In this document: positions 13,432 to 13,749 of the stretch, piece by piece
Layout: each line of letters starts with the position of its first letter
How positions within the stretch are numbered: the stretch's first letter is position 1
From: CAYJVP01 sp964373615
Lineage (GTDB): Bacteria; Patescibacteriota; Patescibacteriia; UBA9934; GWF2-40-263
Reading direction: 5' to 3'
Assembly (NCBI GenBank): GCA_964373615.1
Contig: CAYJVP010000024.1
Span: 1-13,749, forward strand
Length of the DNA stretch: 13,749 nucleotides
Program-made: the position numbers and the translations under genes
The notes under the pieces: model-generated
What the model saw: the letters and a program-made list of their open reading frames with translations, nothing else
Told to the model about the DNA's origin: nothing
The model's database searches: none

Positions 13432-13519
13432 TCCAGTATCCAGACCCCAATGCCGAGGCAGAAGAGCCGTATTTTTTTCATCAACGTCCTCACTTCTGAT
13501 CCGCCCGGCTCAAAAATGA

Positions 13520-13693
13520 GGAAACCTCTCGCGGCCCGTTTTTTAAAAACTCTGGGAAAGATACTGAAAGACCCTTCGACTCCGCTTCGGCCAGCGAAGC
13601 GGGCTCGCCTTGCGGCGAAGCGGGCCTCCCGCGGTAGCGGGTCGCCTCCGGCGACCGGCGGAAACGAACATCCATCAGTTTTTCAGAGGTTCC
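13520..13693 (-). repeat. Second copy of the inverted-repeat family with four internal hairpins
   Basis: The right end, 13663-13695, matches 9211-9243 at 31 of 33 bases, including a 21-base identical core. The left end GGAAACCTCT (13520-13529) is the approximate inverse of the right end AGAGGTTCC. Between them lie four consecutive GC-rich hairpins: CCGCTTCG/CGAAGCGG (13582-13602), TCGCC/GGCGA (13605-13618), CCCGC/GCGGG (13628-13641) and GTCGCC/GGCGAC (13641-13655). No flanking target duplication was found and there is no transposase. The rest of 13432-13749 holds no gene I can support. Confidence 0.6.
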
Positions 13694-13749
13694 GTTACGA
13701 GGTTTTTCGTTGTGCCACGTACGAAGCAAGACCTGTACACGTCATATGG

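Noticed and set aside
13490..13729. Minus-strand 79-aa frame
   Set aside because: It is a translation of the repeat terminus and hairpin array, with no ribosome site or domain.
13090..13749. Plus-strand open frame from ATG 13090 to the window edge with a 23-residue hydrophobic run near 13315-13385
   Set aside because: Attractive as a membrane protein, but it passes through a minus-strand terminator and the hairpin repeat. First-codon-position purines are low, and the hydrophobic run is the antisense of a K/R/D/E-rich stretch. It stays possible at low probability.
1..13749. CRISPR array, tRNA, rRNA or transposase
   Set aside because: I saw no regularly spaced direct repeats, no cloverleaf-like tRNA sequence, no rRNA-like stretch and no transposase motif. 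The repeats present are inverted and dispersed.

Overview
The window looks like a bacterial chromosome from the Candidate Phyla Radiation (Patescibacteria). A Parcubacteria-type lineage such as Uhrbacteria or Magasanikbacteria is my guess, not a demonstrated assignment. The reasons are compact gene packing, small single-copy housekeeping genes, a MurG with an altered first glycine-rich loop, a stand-alone riboflavin kinase, an archaeal-looking lumazine synthase, and a PEGA/beta-propeller membrane protein. TGA is used as a stop: mraY and rplI both end on TGA exactly where the next start codon or a terminator begins. This argues against the recoded Gracilibacteria/Absconditabacteria lineages.

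Layout. Bases 1-420 hold tandem hairpins, a perfect DnaA-box 9-mer, a strong promoter, a 15-bp palindrome and a 39-aa double-CxxC mini-protein. Its terminator overlaps the end of the convergent murG. From 4438 leftwards runs one minus-strand operon: NifU-domain Fe-S protein, a 130-aa three-helix membrane protein, mraY, ftsW, a spacer with a long hairpin, then murG. Next on the minus strand are rpmA (bL27), pyrG (CTP synthase) and rplI (bL9), separated by promoters or terminators. From 9096 to 6953 is a second minus-strand string: NUDIX hydrolase, EI24/CysZ-like membrane protein, riboflavin kinase, lumazine synthase. An S41 (CtpA-type) protease lies upstream of it, separated by a 127-bp inverted-repeat element. 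A PEGA/beta-propeller membrane protein is divergent from the protease. It converges on a long-form glucose-1-phosphate thymidylyltransferase. The last 0.7 kb holds that gene's promoter, a doubtful small minus-strand ORF with its own terminator, and a repeat carrying four consecutive hairpins.

How it works together. Much of the window serves the cell envelope: lipid I and lipid II synthesis (MraY, MurG), septal glycan polymerisation (FtsW), nucleotide-sugar supply (RmlA-like), and an exported protease next to an envelope-anchored PEGA protein. The rest is translation (bL27, bL9), CTP and flavin cofactor supply.

The most interesting observations are: (1) four independent promoters (nifU, rpmA, PEGA gene, rmlA-like) with a TTG-type -35, an exact 17-bp spacer and a -10 ending 8-10 nt before the ATG, implying leaderless or nearly leaderless mRNAs; (2) a MITE-like inverted-repeat element whose terminus supplies the last codons of the S41 protease and recurs elsewhere in the window; (3) the tightly built control region of the mini zinc-ribbon gene; (4) the Fe-S scaffold gene heading the mraY-ftsW-murG operon. 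I saw no tRNA, rRNA, CRISPR array, transposase or prophage gene.
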